From: Candidatus Solincola tengchongensis
GTDB lineage: Bacteria; Actinomycetota; Geothermincolia; Geothermincolales; RBG-13-55-18
Direction: 5' to 3'
Assembly (NCBI GenBank): GCA_015711895.1
Contig: JACVJH010000024.1
Span: 1 to 41,371, forward strand
DNA: 41,371 nucleotides
The translations under genes and the position numbers were made by a program. This document shows, piece after piece, positions 8,672 to 18,007 of this stretch. Within the stretch, counting starts at the first letter, position 1. Each line of letters begins with the position of its first letter. The notes beneath the pieces are model-generated. The model made no database searches, was not told the origin of the DNA, and worked only from the letters and a program-made list of their open reading frames with translations.

Positions 8672-8817
8672 CGGAGGATCTCCCCGGTTCGTTTGGAAGT
8701 CGGGGACAGGGAGCGAGGCTCCTTTCCCCGGTGGGAATACGGTAATAACCGGCAAGATACGGCGAAAGCACGGTCGGTTTGGGGATGTGGCCGTCGTTTC
8801 CGACGACGAAAGGGGTG

Positions 8818-9957
8818 ATGGCTGTGCTCGAGTTGAGCGAGGAACTGAGGCTCCTGGACGGTATGGCCAGGGACTTCGCCCTCAACGAGCTCGTGGAGGG
8901 GAGGGAGGAACGTGACCACTATCCCTTCGCTCCCCCCTCCGAGGACCTTCTGGCCAAGGCAAGGGAGGTGGGATTCTTTACCATCTTCCTCCCCGAGAAG
9001 ATGGGTGGCGCGGCGGAGCCGGTACAGGCCCTGTGCCTGGTGCTGGAGGAGGTCTGCCGCGAGGATGCCAGCCTGGGAGGAGCGATATTCACCGTGGCCC
9101 TGGCCCAGGAGCTGCTGCGTCAGGCGGGTTCGGAGAAGGCCTTGATGAGAGCCTTTGCGGAAGCGGCTTCTCTCCGCGAGGCCGTGCCGGCTTTTCCCTC
9201 CTTTCACAACCCGGGCGACATGGCCCCTCTCCTTGTCGCCGAGAGGGGCGGTAGGGGATACCGGCTCACCGGGAGCGTGGAGTATGTGGTGCTGGGGAAC
9301 GTGGCCGGAAAGGCGCTCCTTCCCGCCGCCTCCGCCGCTGGCGGATGGTCGCTCTTCACGGTGGACCTGGAGGGGGAAGGGGTTCGGGTGAGCGAGCCCG
9401 TCCTCAGCCTCGGCCTGCACGCCTGCCCGGCCGTGGACCTGCGCCTGGAAGGCGTGCCCGGAACGCTGGTGGGAGAGGAGGGGAAGGGGCAGCTCTATTT
9501 CGAGGCCGCGGCGGACCGCTTGAGCGCCGCCTCCGCCGCCTGCTCCTGCGGGGTGATGAAGGGGTCCTTCGATGCCGCCCTGGAATACGCGCGCCAGAGG
9601 ATGCAGGGGGGAAGGGAGATAGTCAACTGGTCCGAGGTGCGCATGATCCTCTCCTCCATGGCCGTGCGCGCCAAGGCGGCGGAGATGCTGGTGCGACGGG
9701 CGGCTGCGGCGGTGGATGGAGGTGATCCGGGATGGGAGCTGGCCTCCCGGGCCGCCGCCCTCCTAGTCCAGGAAATGGCCGTGGAGGTGACCTGCGACGG
9801 TATCCAGATCCTGGGAGGGAACGGATACATGCAGGATTACGGGCAGGAGAAACGTTTCCGCGACGCCCAACAACTGCAGGCCCTGCTGGGCATGGTTCCC
9901 ATGCGCAGGCTCCGCTATATCCGCCGCGTGGTGGACGGGGAATCCCCGTGGTCTTGA
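8818..9957 (+). CDS. Acyl-CoA dehydrogenase family protein, catalytic signatures missing
   Basis: The 379-residue protein has the overall ACAD fold. Its N-terminal helical domain contains GFFTIFLPEKMGG, and its C-terminal domain contains ILGGNGYMQDYGQEKRFRDA. The canonical catalytic Glu region (IYEGT) reads ALLGM, so Leu357 occupies the Glu position. The alternative Glu position of isovaleryl-CoA dehydrogenase appears to be Asp233. The FAD-loop TEPxAGSD motif of the middle domain is not recognisable either. It lies 14 bases upstream of a full-featured dehydrogenase and may be its non-catalytic partner. The ATG at 8818 (behind AAAGGGGTG) is preferred over an upstream TTG at 8779. Confidence 0.85.
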   Translation: MAVLELSEELRLLDGMARDFALNELVEGREERDHYPFAPPSEDLLAKAREVGFFTIFLPEKMGGAAEPVQALCLVLEEVCREDASLGGAIFTVALAQELLRQAGSEKALMRAFAEAASLREAVPAFPSFHNPGDMAPLLVAERGGRGYRLTGSVEYVVLGNVAGKALLPAASAAGGWSLFTVDLEGEGVRVSEPVLSLGLHACPAVDLRLEGVPGTLVGEEGKGQLYFEAAADRLSAASAACSCGVMKGSFDAALEYARQRMQGGREIVNWSEVRMILSSMAVRAKAAEMLVRRAAAAVDGGDPGWELASRAAALLVQEMAVEVTCDGIQILGGNGYMQDYGQEKRFRDAQQLQALLGMVPMRRLRYIRRVVDGESPWS

Positions 9958-9971
9958 AGGGGGTGAGCGGG

Positions 9972-11474
9972 ATGTCGAAGAAGGGCGAGTCCTCGCAACT
10001 GCTCCGGGAGTTCCCGGACTTCACGGACACCATGCACAGCCTGGTGGCCATGGAGAGGATTCCCGCGGGGGTGGTGGAGGAATGCCGCGAAGCGGTGGCG
10101 ATGGCGCGGCGCTTCAACCGCACCGTGGCCCGCAGCTACGCTCTGGAGCTGGACCGCAGGATGCAGGAAGACCCCACCTTCCTCCCCTGGGAGCTGGTGG
10201 AGGAGGCCAACCGCTGGGGTTTCTTCACCATGTGGATTCCCAAGCTCTTCGGCGGGAAGGGATGGAGCCTGAGCAGCATATCCCCCTTCGTGGAGGAGCT
10301 GGCCTCGGAATGCCTGGCCATCACCAATCTCATCGGGGTGCATTACTTCGGTTACTCCATCCTGGTGGCCACCTGGAACATACGACTCATAGACATGATC
10401 AGCCGCGAGGTGGTGGAGGGGGAGAGGGAGGGCCGGCCGTGCCTGGTCTCGGGGGCGGTCACCGAGCCGGAGGCCGGCACCGACGCCGAGGAGGTGGAGC
10501 TCCTGGCCCGGGCACGGGTCCGCTGCCATGCCCGCCGGGTGGAGGGAGGATACGTGGTCAACGGGCGAAAGATATTCATCTCCAATGGGCACCTCTCCAC
10601 CTGGCACATCCTCATCGCCTACGAGGACCTGGAGAGGCCGGACGAGACCATGATCGCCTTCGCCGTCAAGAACGGTATGCCGGGTTTCTCCTTCGGGCGC
10701 ATGGAGAAGAAGATGGGCCAGAAGGGCTGTCCGGCCAGTGAACTGGTCTTCGAGGACTGCTTTATCCCCGACGAGAACCTGCTGGTGGCCGCCTCCCAGC
10801 TCACGGGGATGAAGCGCGGGGCGCGGGAATTGGGCATGCAGCTCATCGACTTCGTGGTCTCCGCCACCCGCCCCGGGGTGGGAGCCATGGGGGCGGGGGT
10901 GGCGCGTGGGGCCTTCGAGCTCGCCCTGCGCTTCGCCCGGGAGACGGAGGTGGCCGGAAAACCCCTCATCAACCACGAATGGGCGCAGTGCCTGCTGGCG
11001 GAGATGTACAAGAACGCCGCGCTGGCCCGGCTCTCCTACATGGAGGCGAACTACTCCAACAGCATGTACGGCATGGCCAAGCTGCTCAGCTTCAAACCCC
11101 TCTACTACTACAACCGCCTGATACCCACCTCCATGTTCGACCGGTGGATGCCGGCGGCCAACAGCAGGCAAGCCACCACCGCCGTCTTCCGCAAGCTGGT
11201 CATGGACGGCCAGAGCGACGCGGAGGCCAGGCGGGCCTCGGGATGGGCATCGCTGGCCAAGGTGGCGGGCACCGACCTGGGGGTGAGGAACTGCCAGCTG
11301 GCCCTGGAACTCATGGGCCAGGCGGGGCTGCGCCACGACCGGCGAGCGGAGAAATGTCTGCGCGACGCCAAGCTCCTGCAGATATATGAGGGGACCAACC
11401 AGCTCAACAGGCTGAACGTCTTCAAGTGCCTTGTGGCTCCCGCGGCCCCGGAGGCCAGGGCTTTCGAGGACTGA
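9972..11474 (+). CDS. Acyl-CoA dehydrogenase, catalytic residues present
   Basis: This 500-residue flavoenzyme catalyses the first, alpha-beta dehydrogenation step of acyl-CoA oxidation. It shows the FAD/substrate loop TEPEAGTD (164-171) and the catalytic Glu at 473 in RDAKLLQIYEGTNQLNR. It is about 110 residues longer than the common ACAD. The extra length includes an N-terminal helical extension and an insert (about 355-420) between the last helical-bundle segments. The ATG at 9972 lies 14 bases after the previous stop, behind GAAGGGGG, so the two dehydrogenases are probably co-translated and may form a heteromer. Frame continues upstream, but only inside the preceding gene. Confidence 0.92.
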   Translation: MSKKGESSQLLREFPDFTDTMHSLVAMERIPAGVVEECREAVAMARRFNRTVARSYALELDRRMQEDPTFLPWELVEEANRWGFFTMWIPKLFGGKGWSLSSISPFVEELASECLAITNLIGVHYFGYSILVATWNIRLIDMISREVVEGEREGRPCLVSGAVTEPEAGTDAEEVELLARARVRCHARRVEGGYVVNGRKIFISNGHLSTWHILIAYEDLERPDETMIAFAVKNGMPGFSFGRMEKKMGQKGCPASELVFEDCFIPDENLLVAASQLTGMKRGARELGMQLIDFVVSATRPGVGAMGAGVARGAFELALRFARETEVAGKPLINHEWAQCLLAEMYKNAALARLSYMEANYSNSMYGMAKLLSFKPLYYYNRLIPTSMFDRWMPAANSRQATTAVFRKLVMDGQSDAEARRASGWASLAKVAGTDLGVRNCQLALELMGQAGLRHDRRAEKCLRDAKLLQIYEGTNQLNRLNVFKCLVAPAAPEARAFED

Positions 11475-11600
11475 GGAGGTCGAAGACGGACCGCCCGAGG
11501 GAGGATAACCGCCCTCACGGGTGGACGGGGATACGGGGGCGGGAAACGGTACGGCATGGGCGGGGCCCCGACTCCGGGATCCCGGCCATCCGCGGAGCGG

Positions 11601-11627
11601 GGCTTGAGGCCGAGAAGCCGCCTTTTT
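11601..11627 (+). terminator. Weak candidate terminator after the acyl-CoA dehydrogenases
   Basis: A short stem, GGCTT (11601-11605) with AAGCC (11615-11619), is followed by GCC and five T residues (11623-11627). A nearby perfect palindrome, CCGGGATCCCGG, lies just upstream. Only five base pairs support it, so it is a weak call. Confidence 0.35.
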
Positions 11628-11694
11628 AGGCGAACTATCGGGGGAAACGTCGCGGTCGCGTCCGGACTCGAGAGTGGGATCTTAGGAGGGGCTC

Positions 11695-12450
11695 ATGATG
11701 GAAACGGCAACCGAGGAGAAGCGCCGCAGGGACGTCTCGTTCGGCGAGATGTACACCTGGCACGAGGGCATGGAATGGAACCCCGTGGAAAGGGTCATCC
11801 TGGAGCGGCGCAGCGTGCGCAGGTACAAGGAGGAGCAGGTCCCGGAGAAGCTGGTGCGCCGGGTGCTGGAGGCCGGCCGCTTCGCGCCCTCCGCGGGCAA
11901 CTCCCAGCCCTGGAAGTTCATCGTCATCCGGGACCCGGGGATGCTGGAGGAGATGGAAAAATATGTTAGATTGCGCTGCCGGCTCCTGAAGTTCCTGCTG
12001 GACTGGGAGAGTAGCCCCCTGGGGAGGCTCTCCTGGTTCCTGTCGCAGGTATACATACGCCTCATGCCCAACGAGCTGCACCCCATACCCTTCGGGGCCA
12101 TCCGGCTCATCGCCGACGGGAAGCTGAGGCTCTTTCACGGCGCCCCCACGGTCATCCTCGTCCTCATGGACCGGCGAGGGGTCTCCAAGCCCCAGGTGGA
12201 CGTGGGCATCTGCGGGCAGAATATGGTCCTGGCGGCCCATTCCCTGGGCCTGGGCACCTGCTGGGTGGGCTTCGTGGAGCTCTTCAAGTTCGGCACCAAG
12301 TGGAAGAGGAAGCTGGGTATAAAGTGGCCGTACAGGCTGATGGAGGGAATAGCCCTCGGTTACCCCGTGGGAGAGCCCGACGGCATGGTGGCCCGTGAGC
12401 TGCACGAGATCGACTGGTGGGAGGACGGAAGGAAGAGAGCCGTCTTTTAA
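11695..12450 (+). CDS. Nitroreductase family flavoprotein
   Basis: The 251-residue FMN-dependent oxidoreductase has the FMN-phosphate motif ERRSVRRYKEEQV (near residue 38) and the conserved RFAPSAGNSQPWKFIVI segment. The C-terminal GLGTCWVGF region also fits. Members reduce nitro groups, quinones, enones or flavins; the physiological substrate is unknown here. A 2x[4Fe-4S] ferredoxin gene starts 12 bases after its stop, so the pair probably forms a short electron chain from ferredoxin to FMN. The tandem ATG at 11695/11698 follows TTAGGAGGGG. Confidence 0.9.
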   Translation: MMETATEEKRRRDVSFGEMYTWHEGMEWNPVERVILERRSVRRYKEEQVPEKLVRRVLEAGRFAPSAGNSQPWKFIVIRDPGMLEEMEKYVRLRCRLLKFLLDWESSPLGRLSWFLSQVYIRLMPNELHPIPFGAIRLIADGKLRLFHGAPTVILVLMDRRGVSKPQVDVGICGQNMVLAAHSLGLGTCWVGFVELFKFGTKWKRKLGIKWPYRLMEGIALGYPVGEPDGMVARELHEIDWWEDGRKRAVF

Positions 12451-12462
12451 GGAGGTAAGGCA

Positions 12463-12795
12463 ATGGGTTACCTCACGTTCAGGGAGAGGATGACCATCCC
12501 CACCTACAACGACCCGGAAGCCTGCCGGGTGGGGAAGGTGGTCATAGACCACGAAAAGTGCAACGGGTGCGGTAACTGCGCCCTCATCTGCCCCGGGGCA
12601 TGCCTTTACGTGGCCGGGATCGGTAAGGACCGCAAGGCCTACATGATCGAAAGGATGGTCCCCGACTGCATGTCCTGCAACGACTGCGCCGCCATCTGCA
12701 GGCGAGGGGCTATCAAGGCCGCGCATGGATACGACTTCGGCGGCTTCTACAAGGTGCTCCACCGCGCGGAGATGGTCCCACCAAGGAACTTCTAA
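12463..12795 (+). CDS. 2x[4Fe-4S] ferredoxin-like protein
   Basis: The 110-residue protein contains two cluster motifs, CNGCGNCALICPGAC and CMSCNDCAAICRRGAI, separated by about 27 residues. It should be a small electron carrier or a subunit of the adjacent nitroreductase. The ATG follows TAAGGAGG 12 bases after the nitroreductase stop, so the two are co-transcribed. The N-terminal 30 residues (starting MGYLTFRERMTIP) have no known motif. The TAA stop abuts the first copy of a palindromic repeat. Confidence 0.9.
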   Translation: MGYLTFRERMTIPTYNDPEACRVGKVVIDHEKCNGCGNCALICPGACLYVAGIGKDRKAYMIERMVPDCMSCNDCAAICRRGAIKAAHGYDFGGFYKVLHRAEMVPPRNF

Positions 12796-12832
12796 GGGGT
12801 CAGGTCTTGAATTGTGATACCCTGTGGGGTAT
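12796..12832 (+). repeat. REP-like palindromic element, copy 1
   Basis: GGGGTCAGGTCTTGAAT (12796-12812) is followed by TGTG and a perfect hairpin ATACCC-TGTG-GGGTAT (12817-12832). The same 17-base head and the same ATACCC/GGGTAT stem recur at 38690-38726. Both copies sit directly at the 3' end of a gene in the same orientation. The head resembles sequences seen near REP-associated tyrosine transposases (from memory), but no transposase is encoded here. Confidence 0.75.
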
Positions 12833-12989
12833 TGGGGGAGATCGGCACATCTCAAGGGCCGCCATTCCTCCCCCCACAATTCGGTGAAAAATGGGATGCG
12901 CATTTTCAGGAGCCACACCGAGGCTTGCGTCAGGCGCGAAGGCGGTCGGCGGTCCGTGACGGACCGGGATAGAAGGGAAGGGGGCGCAG

Positions 12990-13841
12990 ATGTACAAGCT
13001 CGACGGAAAGAGGGTGGTGATCACCGGGGCGGGGTCCGGGCTGGGCAGGGCGTTGCCCCTGGCCCTGGCCTCCAGGGGGTGCCGCATAGGCGCCGCGGAC
13101 ATCGACGAGGGGAGAGCGCGGGAGACCCTAGAATTGGTGCGGGCGCGGGGCGGCGAAGGCGAGGCATACCGGGTGGACGTGGGAAGGCCGGAGGAGGTGG
13201 AGGCCATGGCCGAGCACTTCTTCCGCTCCTGGGGAGGCGTGGACGTGCTGGTGAACAACGCCGGGGTGGTGTCCACCGGCTTCGTGGGGGACATCCCCCT
13301 CGAGGACTGGGAATGGGTCTTCAGGGTCAACTTCTGGGGGGTACTCTACGGATGCCATTATTTCATCCCCCGCATGAAGGCCCAGGGCGGCGGATACATC
13401 GTCAACGTGGCCTCGGCGGCGGGACTCCTCACCCTCCTGGAGATGGCCCCCTACAACGCCACCAAGGCGGCGGTCGTCGCCCTTTCGGAGACCCTGCGCA
13501 GCGAGCTGGCTCCTTTCGGCATCGGGGTGACCGCGGTTTGCCCCATGTTCTTCAACACCCGCCTCCTGGAGAGCATGCGTTATACCGACGCCTTCGAGAA
13601 GGAGTTCGCCGAGACCACATTCCGCTTCGCCCGCATGAGCGCCGAACAGGTGGCGGAGGCCGTGGTGAGAGCCGTGGAGCGCGGGCGCCTCTACGTCGTG
13701 CCTCAGTTCTCGGGGCGTTTCTTCTGGGCTCTGAAGCGCCTGCGGCCCGGGTTCTATCACGGGGCGCTGGCCTTCTTCAACCGGGACGACCTGGGGAGGC
13801 GTCTCCTGCTGTGGATGGCGCGCAAGGGGCTCGTTCAGTGA
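12990..13841 (+). CDS. Short-chain dehydrogenase/reductase (SDR)
   Basis: This 283-residue classical SDR has the cofactor loop TGAGSGLG (12-19), an Asp at the end of beta-2 (D37, favouring NAD(H)), NNAG (89-92), catalytic Ser142, and YNATK with Tyr155 and Lys159. It oxidises or reduces a hydroxyl/keto substrate that cannot be named from sequence. The tail past residue 240 is Arg- and aromatic-rich (GRFFWALKRLRPGFYHG) and may be membrane-associated. The ATG follows GAAGGGGGCG. The next gene is a paralog, which suggests an old tandem duplication. Confidence 0.9.
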   Translation: MYKLDGKRVVITGAGSGLGRALPLALASRGCRIGAADIDEGRARETLELVRARGGEGEAYRVDVGRPEEVEAMAEHFFRSWGGVDVLVNNAGVVSTGFVGDIPLEDWEWVFRVNFWGVLYGCHYFIPRMKAQGGGYIVNVASAAGLLTLLEMAPYNATKAAVVALSETLRSELAPFGIGVTAVCPMFFNTRLLESMRYTDAFEKEFAETTFRFARMSAEQVAEAVVRAVERGRLYVVPQFSGRFFWALKRLRPGFYHGALAFFNRDDLGRRLLLWMARKGLVQ

Positions 13842-13963
13842 CCCGCGAACTTCCCGTGCCGTCGACGGTAAGGCCTCCTGTTGTCATGAGGCCGAATCCA
13901 CTGAGCCGGAGCGCTTGCCGGAAGATTCATCCAGGCACAGCAAGAGATGCTCATGAGTGGGAG

Positions 13964-13985
13964 CGAGGGCCCTGCGCCCTCGTTT
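13964..13985 (+). terminator. Weak hairpin after the first SDR gene
   Basis: CGAGGGC (13964-13970) pairs perfectly with GCCCTCG (13976-13982) around a five-base loop and is followed by TTT. The short T run makes termination uncertain. Confidence 0.3.
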
Positions 13986-14080
13986 GCGGACGCGAGCTTG
14001 CCGGACGGCGAGGATTCCGATCCACCTTCCCGGATGTGAGCGAAGGTGGTATCTCGAGAGGGTGAAAGGAGGCCCGGGCG

Positions 14081-14935
14081 ATGACCGGAGCGAATCTGCC
14101 GCGCAGGAAAGGCATGGACTGGTTCCGGGGGAGGAGGGCTGTGGTCACCGGTGCCGCCTCGGGCCTGGGAAGGGGGATCGCGCTTGCCCTGGCTCGGGCG
14201 GGTTGCGACCTGGTGGCCGTGGACGTGGACGCGGAGGGTCTGGAGAGAGTGCGCGGGGAGGTCGGTGCCCTTGGTGCCGAATGCGTGACGGAGACCGTGG
14301 ACGTCTCCGTGCGCTCTCGCATGGAAGAACTTGCCAACAAACTGAATTCCCTTCCTGGCGGGGTGGACATCCTGGTGAACAACGCCGGGGTGGCCGTTTC
14401 CGGTGAGCTGGACGTCATTCCCGTGGAGGACATCGAGTGGATAGTGGGCGTGAACCTGATGGGCGAGATCTACGGGTGCCGCTTCTTCCTCCCCCACATG
14501 ATACGGCGCGGAGAGGGTCACATCGTGAACGTCGCCTCCGTTTCCGGGTTCGCCGCCCTGCCCCTCCACGTGGCTTACACGGTGACCAAATTCGGGGTCA
14601 TGGGGCTCTCGGAGATGCTCTGGGCGGAGGCGCGCAACCACGGGGTGGGCGTGACCGTAGTCTGCCCGGGGGCCATAAGCACGGATATAGGTTTTCGGGG
14701 CCGCAATCACTACCGCACGGAGAAGCAGCGGGAGAACGAGGAGCGCTATGCGGCCATGCTCCGGGAGAGGGGCATGGCCCCCGAGGTCGCCGGGAGGAAG
14801 ATTGTGGAGGCGGTGGCGGAAGGGAAATTCCTCGTCCTCCTGGGGAGGGAAGCCTACCTCCTCTACTATCTCAAGCGTTTGGCCCCCATGTCCTGCCTCC
14901 GAGTGGCCTCTTTGGTGGGACGCCGCCTCCTGTGA
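14081..14935 (+). CDS. Short-chain dehydrogenase/reductase (SDR), paralog
   Basis: This 284-residue classical SDR has TGAASGLG (23-30), NNAG (100-103), catalytic Ser153, and YTVTK with Tyr166 and Lys170. Like its upstream neighbour it has an acidic end to beta-2 (AVDVD) consistent with NAD(H). It also shares the second-half layout (VCPG..., then a charged, aromatic C-terminus), so the two are diverged tandem copies. The ATG at 14081 follows AAAGGAGG; an in-frame ATG at 14114 also has an AGGAAAGG site. The substrate is unknown. The surrounding genes suggest hydroxyacyl or lipid-derived substrates, which is inference. Confidence 0.9.
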   Translation: MTGANLPRRKGMDWFRGRRAVVTGAASGLGRGIALALARAGCDLVAVDVDAEGLERVRGEVGALGAECVTETVDVSVRSRMEELANKLNSLPGGVDILVNNAGVAVSGELDVIPVEDIEWIVGVNLMGEIYGCRFFLPHMIRRGEGHIVNVASVSGFAALPLHVAYTVTKFGVMGLSEMLWAEARNHGVGVTVVCPGAISTDIGFRGRNHYRTEKQRENEERYAAMLRERGMAPEVAGRKIVEAVAEGKFLVLLGREAYLLYYLKRLAPMSCLRVASLVGRRLL

Positions 14936-15622
14936 GCCGCCGGACTCGCCGGAGCCGGCATCGGTTCGGGTGGCGGAGATCGTTCTCCTCGCGGGGAGGG
15001 ACGAATCTCCTTTGATGGACATGGGAATTCCCCCTGTCGGTAAAATGGTTCGTCTCACAAGTGGGAACTTCGTCGGGAAGGGCACGGTATCTACCTCTCC
15101 TGGAAATCCTGGAAATTTCCGGTTTTGACACAAGCTGCCGACATCGGTATGGAGTCCGATGTCCTCATTCAAGAGATTTCTTTTCGTGGATCAAGGGAGG
15201 GCCGGCGGCGCCTGCCGATCAAGGTATCCGGCAGCGAGGTTGGACATGGCGGGAAGGCCCGTGTCAGACGGCCGGCGGCAACCTGCTTCCAGACGTACCG
15301 TAGGAGCTCATAGCTCCCTTTGATGACCTGGAAGCTGAACTAAGGCTCGTTGTCGTCGCCTCTCGCGCCAAGGCATTCTTATTCCTCTCTCTTCAGACAG
15401 GTCGACGGGGGTGGGCGAGTTCGGACGGAGCGCGTTTCGATCAACGTCATGGGGCGAATAATGGAGGATGAAGGCTATGTGATGATTAGGAAGGGGGCAT
15501 GAGCCGGAAACCGGGATCCGTAAAAGACCCGGGAGGGACCGTGCGCAACCCGAAAGGACGGTGGAGACGGTCTCATGACGGATGAAGGTTTCATGACGCA
15601 TGAAGAAGCGAGGAGGGTGGAC
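14936..15622. other. Long regulatory leader upstream of the acyl-CoA synthetase gene
   Basis: No gene is supported in these 687 bases. They are less GC-rich than their surroundings and contain a tandem repeat of CCTGGAAAT (15099-15107 and 15108-15116) running into the palindrome GGAAATTTCC (15111-15120). A consensus -35 element and an inverted repeat follow (listed separately). The rest, 15170-15610, has no motif I recognise. Confidence 0.45.
15125..15163 (+). promoter_or_regulatory. Candidate regulated promoter with an inverted repeat over the -10
   Basis: A perfect TTGACA (15125-15130) is followed by 17 bases and TATGGA (15148-15153) as a weak -10. A perfect inverted repeat, GACATCGG (15140-15147) and CCGATGTC (15156-15163) with an 8-base spacer, brackets that -10 exactly. 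This is the arrangement of an operator overlapping a promoter. The start codon of the next gene is about 460 bases downstream, so a long leader would result. Confidence 0.5.
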
Positions 15623-17551
<1,929 letters not shown>

Positions 17552-17853
17552 GCCTTCCAAAGGACGGATGGCCCGAATCCCGCGGGCGTTAAAGGATAAG
17601 AAGCCGTTGACCTCCATGCCGGGGGTAACCGTTTCCGGGGCCTTACAAGGTCTCCCAGAACCCGTGCGAGGAATCCAGGGCCCATAGCGTAAAGCCGGGA
17701 ATATGCGGGTCTGCGATCACGGGGCCTCCAGGCGCGGAACCCCTGCCCCCTCCACCGGGAGGACCCCTGCCCCCTCCCCGGAGATAATCTCCACGGCGAC
17801 CGAGCGACGGGCCTTTTGCTTGATCCGTTAAGGAAAAACTTCTCGACGGCCGA

Positions 17854-17882
17854 TTGACTTAACCAAACGGGGGCTTCATACT
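17854..17882 (+). promoter_or_regulatory. Candidate promoter of the flippase gene
   Basis: TTGACT (17854-17859), a spacer of exactly 17 bases and CATACT (17877-17882) match 5/6 and 4/6 of the vegetative consensus. The predicted start, near 17889, is immediately before two hairpins. The rest of the 17552-18007 gap holds no gene that I can support. Confidence 0.5.
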
Positions 17883-17890
17883 TGTCCGGT

Positions 17891-17934
17891 GGCTCCGGCT
17901 TCCCGGAGCCCTTGGGCGGGGGTGAGTCCCCGCC
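17891..17934 (+). ncRNA. Tandem-hairpin structured leader of the flippase gene
   Basis: GGCTCCGG-CTTC-CCGGAGCC (17891-17910) is a perfect 8-bp tetraloop hairpin. Four bases later GGCGGGG-GTGAGT-CCCCGCC (17915-17934) forms a perfect 7-bp hairpin followed by GTGTTT. Together they would make up the first 45 nt of the predicted transcript. They may act in attenuation, RNA stability or as a protein site. They do not match any riboswitch class that I know. Confidence 0.45.
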
Positions 17935-18007
17935 GTGTTTATGCGGGGAGGAGGCGCCGCCGGCAGGGGCTCGCCTCCGGGCGAGCGAGGAAGCCTGAGG
18001 AAGGCCG

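Noticed and set aside
12824..14065. 413-residue frame across the first SDR gene
   Set aside because: Out of frame with an unmistakable SDR; its sequence is a Gly/Arg-rich shadow.
15308..15601. 97-residue minus-strand frame upstream of the acyl-CoA synthetase gene
   Set aside because: No binding site or domain, and it overlaps the likely leader of the plus-strand gene.
17891..17934. Tandem hairpins considered as a mini-ykkC or c-di-GMP riboswitch
   Set aside because: The loops are CTTC and GTGAGT, not ACGR, and none of the conserved c-di-GMP aptamer segments is present.
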